From contig JAVHJL010000005.1 of the NCBI GenBank assembly GCA_036971715.1, forward strand, positions 1,922,001 through 1,986,000: a DNA stretch of 64,000 bases. Direction: 5' to 3'. The position numbers were made by a program, and so were the translations under genes. Source of the stretch: Arthrobotrys musiformis (lineage: Eukaryota; Ascomycota; Orbiliomycetes; Orbiliales; Orbiliaceae). A model generated the notes under the pieces. That model searched no databases and had not been told where the DNA came from. It saw only the letters and a list, made by a program, of their open reading frames with translations. This document shows positions 1-11,122 of the stretch, piece by piece. The stretch's first letter is position 1. Each line of letters begins with the position of its first letter.

Positions 1-3000
1 AGCCGGTGTCAAAGTTGCGGCGAAGGATCAAAATATCACGGATGACACAGATATCGAAACGTGCATCTACTATTTCCAAACGTTGAATAATGTTTTACGA
101 TTTTCGACTGAAGCCGTCCTCCAGTCCTTGGCCGAAGATCATCTAGCTACGTTTGTGTGGCTCCATGAATATCTCGATGATGGTGAGTTAAGCCATCGAC
201 AACAATTTTGGTTATCACTAACGGAATTATTCAGCAATTACCGAAGAGAACATAACTTTACAAGCTGTGCTCGCTGATTTGTCATATCTCGCGATAACGA
301 AGTCTGCACCTATTTCGTCGGACAAGTCTGTTATCAGATCAGTTACTCGGCTACACCGATCAGCCTTATCTGTTCTTCACCAATTGCTTCTAAGTCCCTA
401 CTCTACTCCACTGGCAGACTTGGAGTTCGAGATCAAACTAGTGAGGCGGCTTCAAGGTGCTTTGAGGGACGACGATACTTTCGTTCAAGTAGCAATACTT
501 GATGTTCTATTTGCAGCGCTAAAGTTGAGTCTGCGGCGGCCAGATTCGCAGCTTTCACAGCTCTCACAATTAAAACCTCCACCTTCTCGAGATGGAAAGG
601 GTAGCTTGCGTATATCTAGTGCTGCCGAGCTGGAGAAAGAGGCAGCAATGGCCCAGCCGACACCTCCTCACGACCTCATCCAGGTTCTCATCGACGGGCT
701 GTCATCTTCCACAACTAGACCTGTCCTTGATAGCTGGATCAATTTTCTCACGGAATGTTTACCGCTTCTCTCACCGGTTATCTTCCAAGTTCTATTGCCG
801 TTGGTGGAATGCATCTGTAGGCAGGTTCGACAAACCTTCGAAGACCTAAAGAAACAGTTTCGGGATTCGGGCTCCGAAATCAATACTCCTGAGGCAACTT
901 TGGTAGCCATGTTGAATGGACTAGAGCACCTCATAGCTGCGGCACACGACCAGATCATGGTGGCAGAAGTTCGGTCCGCGATACCTAAGACTCCTCATGA
1001 AACTGCTGGATTCTTCGGTAACATGGTATCAGGAGTGTTTGCCGGTGAGGCACCAGTTGTGAAGAGCGCCAAAGCGAATAATCGACTTACTGTCCTGCTT
1101 TGTTTCCGGGATACCGTCCGTATCTGCTACTCGATATGGTCCTGGGGAGACCCTAGCGCTGGATTCACGAGCGTCGACAGTTGTTCTGCGTCCTATGCGT
1201 ATACGTCATCTAGAATGAGGGCTAGAGCCAGACGGATACTAGAGCACCTCTACCAAGTTGAGACTCTGGAGTGCCTCGAGACGTTTATGGAAATGTGGAG
1301 GTCTAGTCCTCCAGTAAATACATCGATTTTCAAACTCATCAATGTTTTGGATGCATCGAGGCCGAAACATACAATCGGCGCAATTTTTAATAGCATATTT
1401 AGCCGAACAAATGCAGCAGTCCTTGAGCAGAATCGTCGGTCTTCGTTAACCTCAGAACTAACCGATCTTGACGTTGCGGCATTCCTAGTTGACTATGTCA
1501 AGTCTTTAGAAAACGACGCGATGGAAGAGATTTGGTCTGACTGTTTGCTTTTCTTATCCGATGTTCTAAAGAACCCATTCCCGCATCGACAGACCATACC
1601 ATTGCTTCTCCATTTCACAGCAATTATTGGGGAGAAAGCAGACGATACAATTTTCGGAGAGCAGAAGAAGATGCGGAAGGATCTCGGGGTAAGTTTTATA
1701 TTTGAGGCCTAAGTCCACTCTAAAGTGTACTAATTGGTATAGGACGTTTTCATACGCATACTGGGAACAGTATTTACTCTTCGGCCTGCTGCTGGGATCC
1801 TGCCAGATATAACAATCTCTGGGGAGAGAAGGCCCTCGGAGGTCGAACCACCCGTAGATGACATAACCGTTATTTTCAACAACATGGTACCAAAACTGCG
1901 GACAATCCTAGTAGAGCAAGATCGAACTATTGGAGCTGTTACAACCATCATTACTTCATACGTCGCCCCCGCGCTTCGGTCCAAAGCCTTTCCTACCGCG
2001 CTCCCCAAACCCTTTCTAGAAATGATCTATCACATCACCAAAATCCCAAACACGCAGAAGTTGTGGAGGAAGGAAGTATCCGACGCTTTCAATGATAATA
2101 GATTCTTTATGGCCAGTGTTTCGAGTGTAAAAAGCCACTGGAAACCGTTGCTGCAACAATGGGTTATCAGCGACAAGGAACGGATGCTCGATTTGTTTGC
2201 CAAAATCACGCCCCCGGCAACGGCTGGGGTCTTTGGCGTTGGAGCTTCAAGTGCTCGGGCTGAGGCCGATAAGAGGATAGGGTTGGTACTGAGGCGTATG
2301 ACGATGCTACTCCTAGCTGCCGAGAAGGATTATTTCGCAATTTATTTGCAGGAATTCGAAGGAAAGATTTTGGAAGTCCTGAGCGCCAATGCGATTACCA
2401 GCCCAAGCGCGGCGACCCGTTGCGAAGTCTACCTCTTCCTGCGGGCCCTCGTGCTGAGGACCGATAGCATCCACCTTACTAGCTTCTGGCCAATCATTGT
2501 TTCGGAATTGCAAAACCTGTTGATGTCTTTGAGTAGCACCGGGGCGGCAAAGGAAGGAGCCCAAGAAACGTATACGGATGGTAGCTTGCTGGAAGGTTGC
2601 AAACTTCTCGATACCCTTCTAGTCGTTCAGCCGGATGAGTGGCAGTTGAACGAATGGTTGTTCATTACGGATACCGTTGAGGCCGTTTACAAACCGGACT
2701 ACACGGTCGATGTTCCGTCCATAGCCCTAGCCGACTACGTTAGTAGGGAACTTACTGAGAGCAAAGCGAGAGCTAAGAGGAGCGATAGCGTGGACACCAT
2801 GGCCGGGGAAGCGAGCAGTTCCAGGCGGTTAATGATCAGGGAGAGGGATGCAGCCTTGATACAGGCTAACGGAGGCAGCAATGGGGAAGTCAAGAAGGTG
2901 GTTACTCGATTTTTGAGGTACCTGAGCATTTGGAATTTTGAGAATACGTACGGCATGGGCAGGGTTGATGAAGATAGTTTGGAGGAGGCTATTCTCGCTG

Positions 3001-3020
3001 ATTTGTTCGATGAGGCTTAA
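1..3020 (+). CDS. dopA: DOP1/DopA (dopey) family protein, 3' part
   Basis: C-terminal 970 residues of a Dopey-family protein, with the 5' part outside the window. Predicted exons are 2-182, 235-1688 and 1743-3020; both introns have GT-AG ends and the frame is kept across them. The C-terminal block (cKLLDtLLvvqPDEwQLneWlFitDt, then RERDAALIQ and FLRYLSIWNFENTYG) is what I remember as the conserved Dop1 tail. In yeast, Dop1 works with Mon2 and the flippase Neo1 in endosome-to-Golgi traffic; in Aspergillus, DopA affects development. No membrane segment is seen in this part, as expected for a peripheral HEAT/leucine-rich protein. The family call is strong; the developmental role is borrowed from relatives. 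Nothing looks broken. Confidence 0.85.
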
Positions 3021-3274
3021 GTCCTAAAAAAAAGCTTGTGTACTCTTAATTCGTAGATGTTGAATAATAGACCTCCTGTTGCATGATATAGAAATTGTCG
3101 TCGTTATAGGCCAGAACGTCTAGGATATCGACCGCAGTTGAAGCTTTTGTTGCGTGTGCAATATCCAACACCACCAGCAATATAAAGTCGCGTCCGTGTA
3201 ACCAAACTTAAGAATTGCAACCACAGTCGAGCGACCTTTCCCCACAATTCCCTCCAGGCACAGCCCTCAAAATC

Positions 3275-4428
3275 ATGGATTACAATTCTCCAGTATCCCC
3301 AGCGGTAGCCGCCCGACTACAAGCTCTAACCCGTACCTCATACCTCCACGCCTCCTCCATAAACAACTACCCCAGACCGGACCAAAGCGCCCAAGACACC
3401 GTCAACTCCGCCGAAGACCAACACCGCAAATCCGTCCGGCAGGATATCGAAACCCTCGACGAACTCATAAAAAGACAAGAAGACGCGATAAAGGGTCTAA
3501 AATCACAGATCGAGAGACTACACAAGCGGGAGGAAGCCACGTCGCAAAGGATCGCGATTGCGAAGACGACGGCGTTGAAGAATGGCTCTGAAGCTTATTT
3601 TGATGAGTTGCCGTGGTTGCCGGATGATGATAGTGGGGTTAATACTTTGATTACCCTGCGGAGTGTTTTGAGGGTCATTGAGGCGAATAGGAAGGGGGTT
3701 ACGGATGCGGAACGGAAGGTTGAGGAGATGAAGAAGGTGGTTAGGAGGGAGAAAGGGTGGGTTGGTACTGCGCAGGAGTTGGAGAGGGAGCTTGATAGGA
3801 AGATTTCGGAGCTTGAGGGGATAGATAGGTTACCTGAACCTGTTAAGAGGCGTGAAAGGAGACAGATTGAGGAGTACGAGAAGGAGGCGAAGGAAATGAC
3901 ACGAGTGAGTGCTAGGCTTACGAAAGAGCTTCAAAAGTTTGTGAAGGAGAGGCTCGGTGCTGCTGTTGCGGTTGAGGAAGCCGGTGGGTCGGTTATTGGG
4001 AGTATACTTAACGTCGTTGAATTGAAGAATTACTTGGATATTGAGAGCGAGGAGGGGAAGACCGGGAGGAAAACCAAGGCCTTAAAGGCGAAAGAGAGGG
4101 GACAGAAACGGCTTGAGGAAATATGGGGGGGCCAGGATGAAGAGGGGGCTGCAGTTGGCCGTGACGAGAAAGCTGGAGAGGAGTTATTGGAGCTCATTGA
4201 GGTATGTCGCTATTCAATACATGTCACGTGTGTTACGTTCACTAATCTTGCGGGAAGAAATTGGTCAATACGATGCTCGATGATGATCCTCATGCGTATA
4301 CGAAGTTGACTCGGGAGTCAGCTGCGTCTCGCTATTTAGTCAGATCGTTTGTAGCTACGTTGCACCCGAAAGATGCATTAAGGATCCGACTGCTCGACTT
4401 TGGAGGCAAAATTGAAGGGGACCGTTGA
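3275..4428 (+). CDS. CENP-K/Sim4-like kinetochore protein
   Basis: Predicted 365-aa protein in two exons, 3275-4201 and 4258-4428. The open frame continues upstream of 3275 without an ATG, so the first ATG is taken as the start. Most of the protein is charged coiled coil (about residues 45-100 and 125-230). The motif LPWLPDDDSGVNTLITLRSVLR and the C-terminal block FVATLHPKDALRIRLLDFG, which is only reached after splicing, resemble fungal CENP-K/Sim4. That protein is part of the inner kinetochore (CCAN/Ctf19) and sits at centromeric chromatin. The assignment rests on remembered family motifs, so another coiled-coil kinetochore protein is possible. The gene ends 23 bp from the stop of the opposing decarboxylase gene. 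Confidence 0.65.
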
Positions 4429-4451
4429 GAAACAGATACCGCTATTCCTGT

Positions 4452-6115
4452 CTAACTATCAGAAGTAGCAATGTCTTTCAATACATCCCGAACGATAGCC
4501 ACCCCACCGAACCCTCCTTCGTCGAGGTTCACTCTCCAATTCGCCGCTGCGATTCTCACTGCTTTGGAACCTCCCCATGAGGTACCACTAACCCATATCT
4601 TCCTGGTAGCATTTATCTTATCTGCCAAAACATCGTTTAAGGCGTCGTCTTTGGCCCTAAATAACATTACCATGAACATACTATCAATATCAGGTATGAG
4701 CAGCTCGTAGTATTGAGGGAGTTCGTTTTGTATAATGCTTGCTATCATTCGAGCGTGCAGAATCAACCTCCTTATCAGGGCGCTGTAGCCGGATGTGCCA
4801 AGTGCTGTCAAGGCTGCATATATTGGAAGAGCACGGAAACGCCGCGAGTTCTCGATGTTTACATTCTGTATTTCCACCCATTAGTCTCGAATGTTTAAAC
4901 CCGGAATTGTCGCGGTGGATACTCACACAAGGGGCAACAATATCTACTCCTGATGTGGCGAGGTAGGCGGCTCCTGGGTTCTCGAAGACCCGCTGCAAAA
5001 CTTCTGGATGCTGTGAAAAGAATAGACCAGCATCGTAAGGCCTTTTGGGAAGGGGTTCACCTTTTCGTCAGTTACACGCCGGGAGGCTGCTATCTGGTTT
5101 CTGGAACTTACACGTTCACCAGCTTGTGTCCATCTGAGGTTATACTATCCGCAAGTTCGACGCCAGAGCACCAGCCATGAATTCCGCTCCAATCCGCCAA
5201 ACTTTCCGTCTCTTCATCGTACACTTTGACGCAACGAGCTGGCAACCCAAATGCAGCATCGATATGGAGCCAAGCTCCGTATTTCGTGCACAGCTCCCGA
5301 AGGCGTGGCACGTCACTCATGAACCTACCCGTATTAACCTCCCCGAGCTGCCCGACCACAATATACCTCACCTTATCTTCTTTCTGTGTCACAAGGAAGC
5401 CCTCTAGACGTTTAAAATCTATATTCCAAGGCTCAGCCTCCGAAGCTGGGAGGTTTATCAGATTCTCCGATCCTAACCCCAGTATAGACGCCGCTTTCGC
5501 AATTGAGGAATGGGGCTTTGCGACAATGATCTTGATACCGTTGTGGACTCCAGATTTTATAGCAGCTTGCAAATAGCCTATCTTCGCGATGCTGCAGCTG
5601 GGGTCGTCCCGTGAGAATAACCACTCACGGCCGCAGGCTAGTCCCACAATATTGCTACCGGTGGCACCGGTGGTAATTGTACTACCAGGAGCAAACGACC
5701 GTGGGAGTTGGAATAAATCACAGAGGAGATATATAGTATGCCGCTCTATGGTCGTATGGATGCTATCTCTGGGAAGATGAACCATTACGTCCAAATCGAG
5801 CATTGTAACCAAGAAATCGGCCAGAAGCGCCGGAGGGAGCGCTCCACCTGTGACAAAGCCATAGAAATGGGGGGAAGATTGGACAAATATCCCAGGAAGG
5901 AGGTCATTGAGAATGTTTTGAATGGTTGTGTGGGTCCCTAGAGAATCTTTGCTAAGAGGTGCCGGTGGCTCCGCTTGTATTGCTGTTTGGAGAACATTCT
6001 CTTGCGGACGGATCTCCTTTGGTGGGTTTGAGATGTAGTATTTTGTTATTACATCTTGGATTTGTGTGAGTAAGGCTCTGAACTCGGCTTCATTGATCGA
6101 GAAGGGGTTCGGCAT
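4452..6115 (-). CDS. Group II PLP-dependent decarboxylase
   Basis: Predicted 510-aa protein from exons 6115-5112, 5041-4927 and 4865-4452. It belongs to the aromatic-L-amino-acid/glutamate decarboxylase family (PLP fold type I). Residues seen: HIDAA near residue 286, whose Asp normally pairs with the pyridine nitrogen, and SDGHK near 331, whose Lys forms the Schiff base. Splicing there restores the family motif NVPYDAGLFFSQHP across the first intron, which strongly supports that junction. A G-rich segment (TTGATGSN, near 150) fits the cofactor phosphate region. Length is normal for the family. The substrate cannot be read from sequence; tryptophan, tyrosine, DOPA or glutamate are all possible. 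No signal peptide is seen, so probably cytosolic. The start region is divergent from the metalloprotease gene, sharing 438 bp. Confidence 0.88.
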
Positions 6116-6553
6116 GGTGTTTTGTAATATTTTAATATTTTGTATTGGGCGTTTGTCGAAGCAATACCAATATTATTGAATCTAGGTATCTAACAGCTTA
6201 GGAGGCCTAGATGTCGAAATGCAAGCCTTCAGATCCAGACAACCGAAGAATCGATAGCAAAATTAGACCCGACGAAGCTTGAAGCTTGAAGCCTTTACGC
6301 TGAGGTTAGCCGGTTGTATACGATACTTGATTATGTAATACTACGCCGGTTGCTGCCTAATTTGGCTGCGTAATTGTTCACACGTGACCCCGTGCAGTGT
6401 GGAATCCACACAAACGCGTCGTTGAATGTAGGCGAGACAAATAACCTTCACCAATCACCTCTCAAACCAGCGTCGATATCGACATCGGTAACCCTTCGAA
6501 TCCAACAATCCCAGTCTAATTTCAGGGTCATCGCTGGCGCGGTTCAAGCCAAA
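6116..6553. other. Divergent intergenic region
   Basis: Shared upstream region of the decarboxylase (-) and the metalloprotease (+). It holds short direct repeats of gaagctt near 6278 and an AT-rich stretch just upstream of the decarboxylase start. No gene seen. Confidence 0.6.
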
Positions 6554-8052
6554 ATGCCGAGGGGATTCGAGCGTAAGTCCAGCGACGAACATGAACTTGA
6601 GGTCTACGCCAGCTAGCTTTCTGCTAACGTTGCCACTGCTATGCACGTTGTAGGCTTCAATGAACAGGTCCAGCGCCCAAACCAGAATATCAACTTCATC
6701 GTACCGCTCAAAGGCAAAGATGAAGCCGTGAGTACCTAATTCCGTGAATGTGGTCTTGGCTGGGGGTCAAACCATCCAACACATGCTTGGTCAAGACTCG
6801 CTAACCGGGATTCGAACATCATTCGCAGGTTGCAAAAGATATTCTCGAGCGGGTCGCTGCGATTGTTTACCCGGTATGCAAGCTCTTATCTGTGACGAGG
6901 AGTATTGTATCAAGCCGTGATTTCTAATATTAGTGATAGATTATGAAAAAACACCACATCTCTGTTATGACGTGAGCAAATTTTAATTTCCATATGACCA
7001 TTGATCTTTAAGCCTGGTTCTCACTGACCTTCGGGGAAAAACAACAGCTTGAAAGAGTTCCCACCCAATCGACAATTTTGGGGAAGAAACTTCAATGCTG
7101 GAGAAGTTATCGAATTGGTCCTCAAAGACCACTATGACAGGTGGTTGCCCATTTCCATGGTTCAGTCGGTTATGCTGCATGAACTGGCCCACAAGTAAGT
7201 TATCTTAATTAATATATCCCCTCCAAAGAGGTTGCCAATCGAAATATCTGAACTAGTTCTAATTCATTCATTGAATTTACAGCACGGAAATGGTACGTAC
7301 CAATAAGAAGAATGAACCCGAAAGGAAGTTCACATGGCTCATTTGTCCGTTCATGACAGAATCACTCTCGACGCTTCCACCAGGTCAGATTGAAGTATGT
7401 CGCCGAGCTCGCCGAGCTCAAACGTAAAGGATACACCGGTGAAGGTTTCTGGGGCAGAGGCCGATCGCTTTACCCTTCTGCCAACCTAACGAATGATCGA
7501 CAAATTCCCGAGGAAGAACTTCCAGAGGATCTCTGCGGAGGTGTATACAAAAAGGTCCAGAAGAAGAGAAAGAAGGTGGATTACCAAGAGCAGAAGAAGC
7601 GAAGGATAATCAAGAAGTTTGGTAGTTTGGAAGGAAATGCTGTCGGGGGCGACGAGGACATCAGAAAGGAATTGGAAAAGGGGAAGAAACCAAAGGGGAA
7701 ACCAAAAGTGGCTGCTAGTGCTAGGGGGAGAGGTTTAAGGGCTGAAGCGGCCTTAAAAAGATTCGAAGCTCAGAAGAAGGAGAAGGAGGTCAAGAAGGAA
7801 GAGGAAGAAGAAGTAGAGGAAGTTGAGGATGAAGATGAAGATGAAGTTGTCAGTGAATTGGTTAAACTGGAAGATGATGAGGTCGACTTGAAAGCTAAGA
7901 GGGAGGAAATGAGTGCTCTTGCATGCGGTACGATTCAGGCTATGGAACCCTTGCAGGATGCCTTCCCAGAGATTGGTAGCGACGACAAAGTTGCAACTGT
8001 CCCTGATAAAAAGAAGGTGAAAAAGGATCCGGAGATTATCGTTCTAGACTAA
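6554..8052 (+). CDS. WLM-domain (Wss1-like) zinc metalloprotease
   Basis: Predicted 339-aa protein in seven exons: 6554-6572, 6654-6727, 6829-6873, 6940-6971, 7048-7194, 7283-7292 and 7360-8052. The joined frame gives a full zincin site, HELAH at 101-105 followed by a third His at 111 (HExxHx5H). It is followed by NHSRRFH and by the WLM hallmark YTGEGFWGRGRSLY. The Wss1/Spartan-like family degrades proteins crosslinked to DNA and is linked to SUMO and Cdc48. The C-terminal half is lysine- and glutamate-rich and probably disordered. The protein ends in DPEIIVLD, a good SUMO-interacting motif. Exon six is only 10 nt long and codes for the residues between the second and third zinc ligands. Family confidence is high; small exons make exact borders less sure. 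Confidence 0.85.
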
Positions 8053-8524
8053 CTTAGAAGTGGAGCAACTTGGGAATTCGGGGTAATCATTAGTAAACCC
8101 GCTACCAAGATCACTCTGACTATTATGACCACTGCACATTCCACTTTCTCTAGCTAGCGAGCTGCTTCTATTAATTATTACTACTTTTTCCTTTTAATAC
8201 CACTACCTTTACCTCTTCAGCCTCAGGAACAAAACCCGTATTCTCCCACATACGGTATTTTCAACTATAAAACAGAACCAGATAAACGTGTTGGTGTTGC
8301 ATTTTGTTTCGGCTCTTTCCGCAAATTGATGATGTCGTCGCACAGATTCCTATGACGTCACACACGCCCGTTCGCGATGTGTTCAAACTTCCTTCCAAGA
8401 CAGCAGGCGCCGGTTGTGAACACAAACTTTATAAAGCCCACTTTCTATTTTCTTCAAAAATTTAAAATCCTTTGAGCAATTTCTCTCCGCACAGTTCGAC
8501 CAAAAATTCAATACAAAATACACC
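8053..8524. other. Intergenic region with promoter of the next gene
   Basis: Holds the 3' flank of the metalloprotease and the promoter of the gene at 8525, including a CRE palindrome (8353-8360) and a TATA-like ctttataaag near 8427. No other gene seen. Confidence 0.6.
8353..8360. promoter_or_regulatory. CRE/ATF palindrome TGACGTCA
   Basis: A perfect 8-bp TGACGTCA lies 165 bp upstream of the ATG at 8525. This is the classical binding site of bZIP factors of the Atf1/Sko1 type, which in fungi often mediate stress responses. The site is visible; its use is inferred. Confidence 0.5.
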
Positions 8525-9782
8525 ATGTCTGATGCAACAGCACAGCCCTCAAGCGCGAGTGGCACCGTCATATCCTTCCTCCCAAATGCCATAGCCCGAA
8601 CAGCCAGGTTGATTTACAGAACCGCACGGTTCACAGCCAGATACTCAAAGGACGTCTACATCGGCTCCGCCATAACAGTAACTCCGAACTATGCCATCAT
8701 CCGTCAGGGATTAAGGGACCGATACACCCTCCTACACTCCTCTGTAGACTTCCCCATATTCCACCCAAACGGTGAGGGACTACCTCCCAAATTCAAAGTT
8801 TACAGGATGAGAAAGGGGTGGATTGATGGGTTCTTTGGGTGGGATTCGGCTAGTTGGACGGGGAAGAAGGCGAAGAAGAATAGTTGGAAGGATGTGACGC
8901 CTCACGTTGAGTTGAAGCAGTATTCGGACGGTGGGAAGATGGTGTATACTGCTGGTGCTGGGGGCGATGGGATGGAAGTTTCGCCTTCGAAGGGGTTTTG
9001 TAAGGATGTGGCCGGGTATGATCTCAACGCTGCAGCCGGGGAGCAGGGAGTGTCGAATGCGAACACTAGACGGTTTGATGCGGTTACGCATGTCAGTGTT
9101 CATATACCCTTGACGACGCAGGATGGGTTTTATAGGTTTGTGGTGACGGACGAGAATGATAAGATATTGGTCGTGGTACGTACTTAACTTAAAATATTCA
9201 TTTTATATTGACTACATATGCTAATATTTTGTATTTTGCTTATAGACCCCGGAATACACAATCCACCAATCATTCACATCATTCGGAATCTTACGAGGCT
9301 CTTCCATTCCGGCTCTACCAATCCAGTTTGTCGGCTATCTGATCAAAAAGTCGATAGCTGGTGTCGTCAGCGGCCTTCTCACAGCGCTATACTTTACAGG
9401 AGGACTACCTTCAAACATTGCAGTCCGACTCTTCATGTGGTACTACAAAAACGAGGTCACCGATGTAAAAGATAAAGCGCTGGCTTTTGCGAGAGATAAA
9501 GGTGCCATTAAACCGCTAGATTATCTAGCATGGGGCGCCGGAGGTACGTTTGCACTTTCCATAGTATAATCGTTGGGGTGTGTTGTAATTTTACTAACGA
9601 CTGGTCTCGTACCACTAACGACCCGTATAGGTGCTTTACCAGGAAGTCACGGTAGAATACAGCAGTACGAGCAAGAGTGGGATGGTCGAAAGGGAAGCTG
9701 GTATGTCAGAGATATCAGACGGCAGAATTACGCTTGACATTTCCTGTTTCTTTTGGTCAAATGTAGTGATGGCGCGATATAA
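8525..9782 (+). CDS. Fungal protein of unknown function
   Basis: Predicted 344-aa protein in four exons: 8525-9175, 9246-9543, 9631-9700 and 9767-9782. I do not recognise the family. The first exon gives a basic, aromatic-rich domain with a conserved-looking core (HVSVHIPLTTQDGFYRFVVTDE). The second encodes a hydrophobic, possibly membrane-inserting stretch (GYLIKKSIAGVVSGLLTALYF). No signal peptide is seen. The last splice is uncertain: without it the protein ends at 9737 with a slightly different tail. The gene faces the NLP gene tail to tail. A CRE palindrome and a TATA-like box in its promoter suggest regulated expression. Gene structure is fairly secure; function is unknown. Confidence 0.7.
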
Positions 9783-10231
9783 GGTTATCAGGTGGTCCTA
9801 TCACACTGTTTGTCAGCGTCAGGTGTCCGGTACTTGGGAGAGCAACGCATATTACATGGATCTTGGACCGGGGCTTTCAACAGCAGCTTAATCATAGTCT
9901 ACTACAGTGGATACCAAAAATTGTTCTACGGGTATAAGGGGTATATTGGTGTATTATAAACAAAAATTAAGGATGCCGGGGGGGTAATGATATCAAAGGA
10001 CAGGAATGATAGTGAAGAACCTAAACTCAGAAAAACGCCAGTGCCGTATACTAAAGGGGACGCAAGGGGAATGGGGGAAGAAAAGAAGAAAGAAAAACAC
10101 CATTAAAATTTCCACGTACGCCAAATAAATGCAGCCAGCAACATAGGGCTGCTAGCAAAAGGGAGGTCCAAGTGGATGATATAAAATAAGAAAAAAGGAA
10201 AAGGATGTAAGTGATCGAACGAAAATGGGTA
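9783..10231. other. Convergent 3' region
   Basis: Tail-to-tail spacer between the gene ending at 9782 and the NLP gene ending at 10232. It is A-rich and carries only short low-complexity runs. No gene seen. Confidence 0.6.
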
Positions 10232-11122
10232 TCAAGAAGTAGCATCGACCCTCAAATAACATATATCATGGTTCCCATCACTGAGAAACGCAGGCGGCGG
10301 GCTATCCGACGTGCCCCAAGTCCAATCCTTCCTGATCAGATCCCCATTCACCAACCACTCCTGTGCGGGGAAATAGTAGTCGGAATCCCTATAGTCCCAA
10401 TTCCCGTACACGGGTGCCGCGTTAAAGGCACATTTATATTTTGTCCATACGGAAGTATACGGATCCGTATGCACGGAGTGGTGGAATTTCCCAACGTATA
10501 GCTTTGGATGATCACCGTTGGGACCGGCGTTATTACGGACATGGTCGCCTTCGGAATAAGCTTCGGGGATATCAGCCCAGGAGAAAACACTATTCGTCCC
10601 CTCGTTTTGAAGGATTAGCTGTTCACGGTGCCAACGCCCGTCCGCGTTTGTATTCTGTTTAAAAGTGATGACGGCCCACTCCCAATCGTGCCTGTGACCC
10701 GTGTCCTTTGGATAGTACATATCATAAAGGATCCGGATCTGGTTTACGTTCGGGCAATATCTGAAGTGGTAGTATGTTGGGAAAGCGGTGGATTTGGTGT
10801 AAGGCCCGTCGAAAGGAGCTTGAACGGGGCAGCCAGCATCGAGAGAACCGTATAACCGACAGAGGTCGGTATCAGTTCCGTTATTTTGTATTCCGTCCTT
10901 GTCGACGGCGGAATCGGGGATGCAGGTTCCCTGAGGTAACAGCCATAATGGGGCAGATTCTCGCACAATGCGCTCCGGGTCTGCGGCAAGCACTTCGTCG
11001 CCATAACCCCGGTCTGCGAGTGCGATGCTAGGAACTAGTGCGGTGAGAAGAAGAAAAAGAAGGAAAGAAACGGTATTTGGAAACGAATGTCTTGTTGCTG
11101 TTGGTTTGTGTGTAATTCCCAT
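10232..11122 (-). CDS. NLP (NPP1-type necrosis-inducing-like) secreted protein
   Basis: Single-exon 296-aa protein. Residues 1 to about 36 form a signal peptide ending in SIALA. The mature part carries the family hallmark heptapeptide GHRHDWE near residues 142-148, together with a preceding PKD segment and aromatic-rich strands, as in NPP1 domains. The family comprises secreted proteins of plant-associated microbes; some members damage plant membranes and others are non-toxic. The segment between PKD and GHRHDWE is very short compared with the canonical plant-pathogen members, and six cysteines lie in the mature region, so this may belong to a divergent subclass with unknown activity. Two short ORFs lie upstream on the same strand. 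Family call is firm; activity is not inferred. Confidence 0.88.
   Translation of the reverse strand: MGITHKPTATRHSFPNTVSFLLFLLLTALVPSIALADRGYGDEVLAADPERIVRESAPLWLLPQGTCIPDSAVDKDGIQNNGTDTDLCRLYGSLDAGCPVQAPFDGPYTKSTAFPTYYHFRYCPNVNQIRILYDMYYPKDTGHRHDWEWAVITFKQNTNADGRWHREQLILQNEGTNSVFSWADIPEAYSEGDHVRNNAGPNGDHPKLYVGKFHHSVHTDPYTSVWTKYKCAFNAAPVYGNWDYRDSDYYFPAQEWLVNGDLIRKDWTWGTSDSPPPAFLSDGNHDICYLRVDATS

Noticed and set aside
4927..5111. Apparent break in the decarboxylase near its PLP lysine
   Set aside because: The uninterrupted frame stops right after the lysine motif, but splicing 5111-5042 gives the intact family motif, so the gene is not a pseudogene.
6780..6830. tRNA B-box-like gggattcgaac
   Set aside because: No A box or cloverleaf around it; it lies in an intron of the metalloprotease gene.
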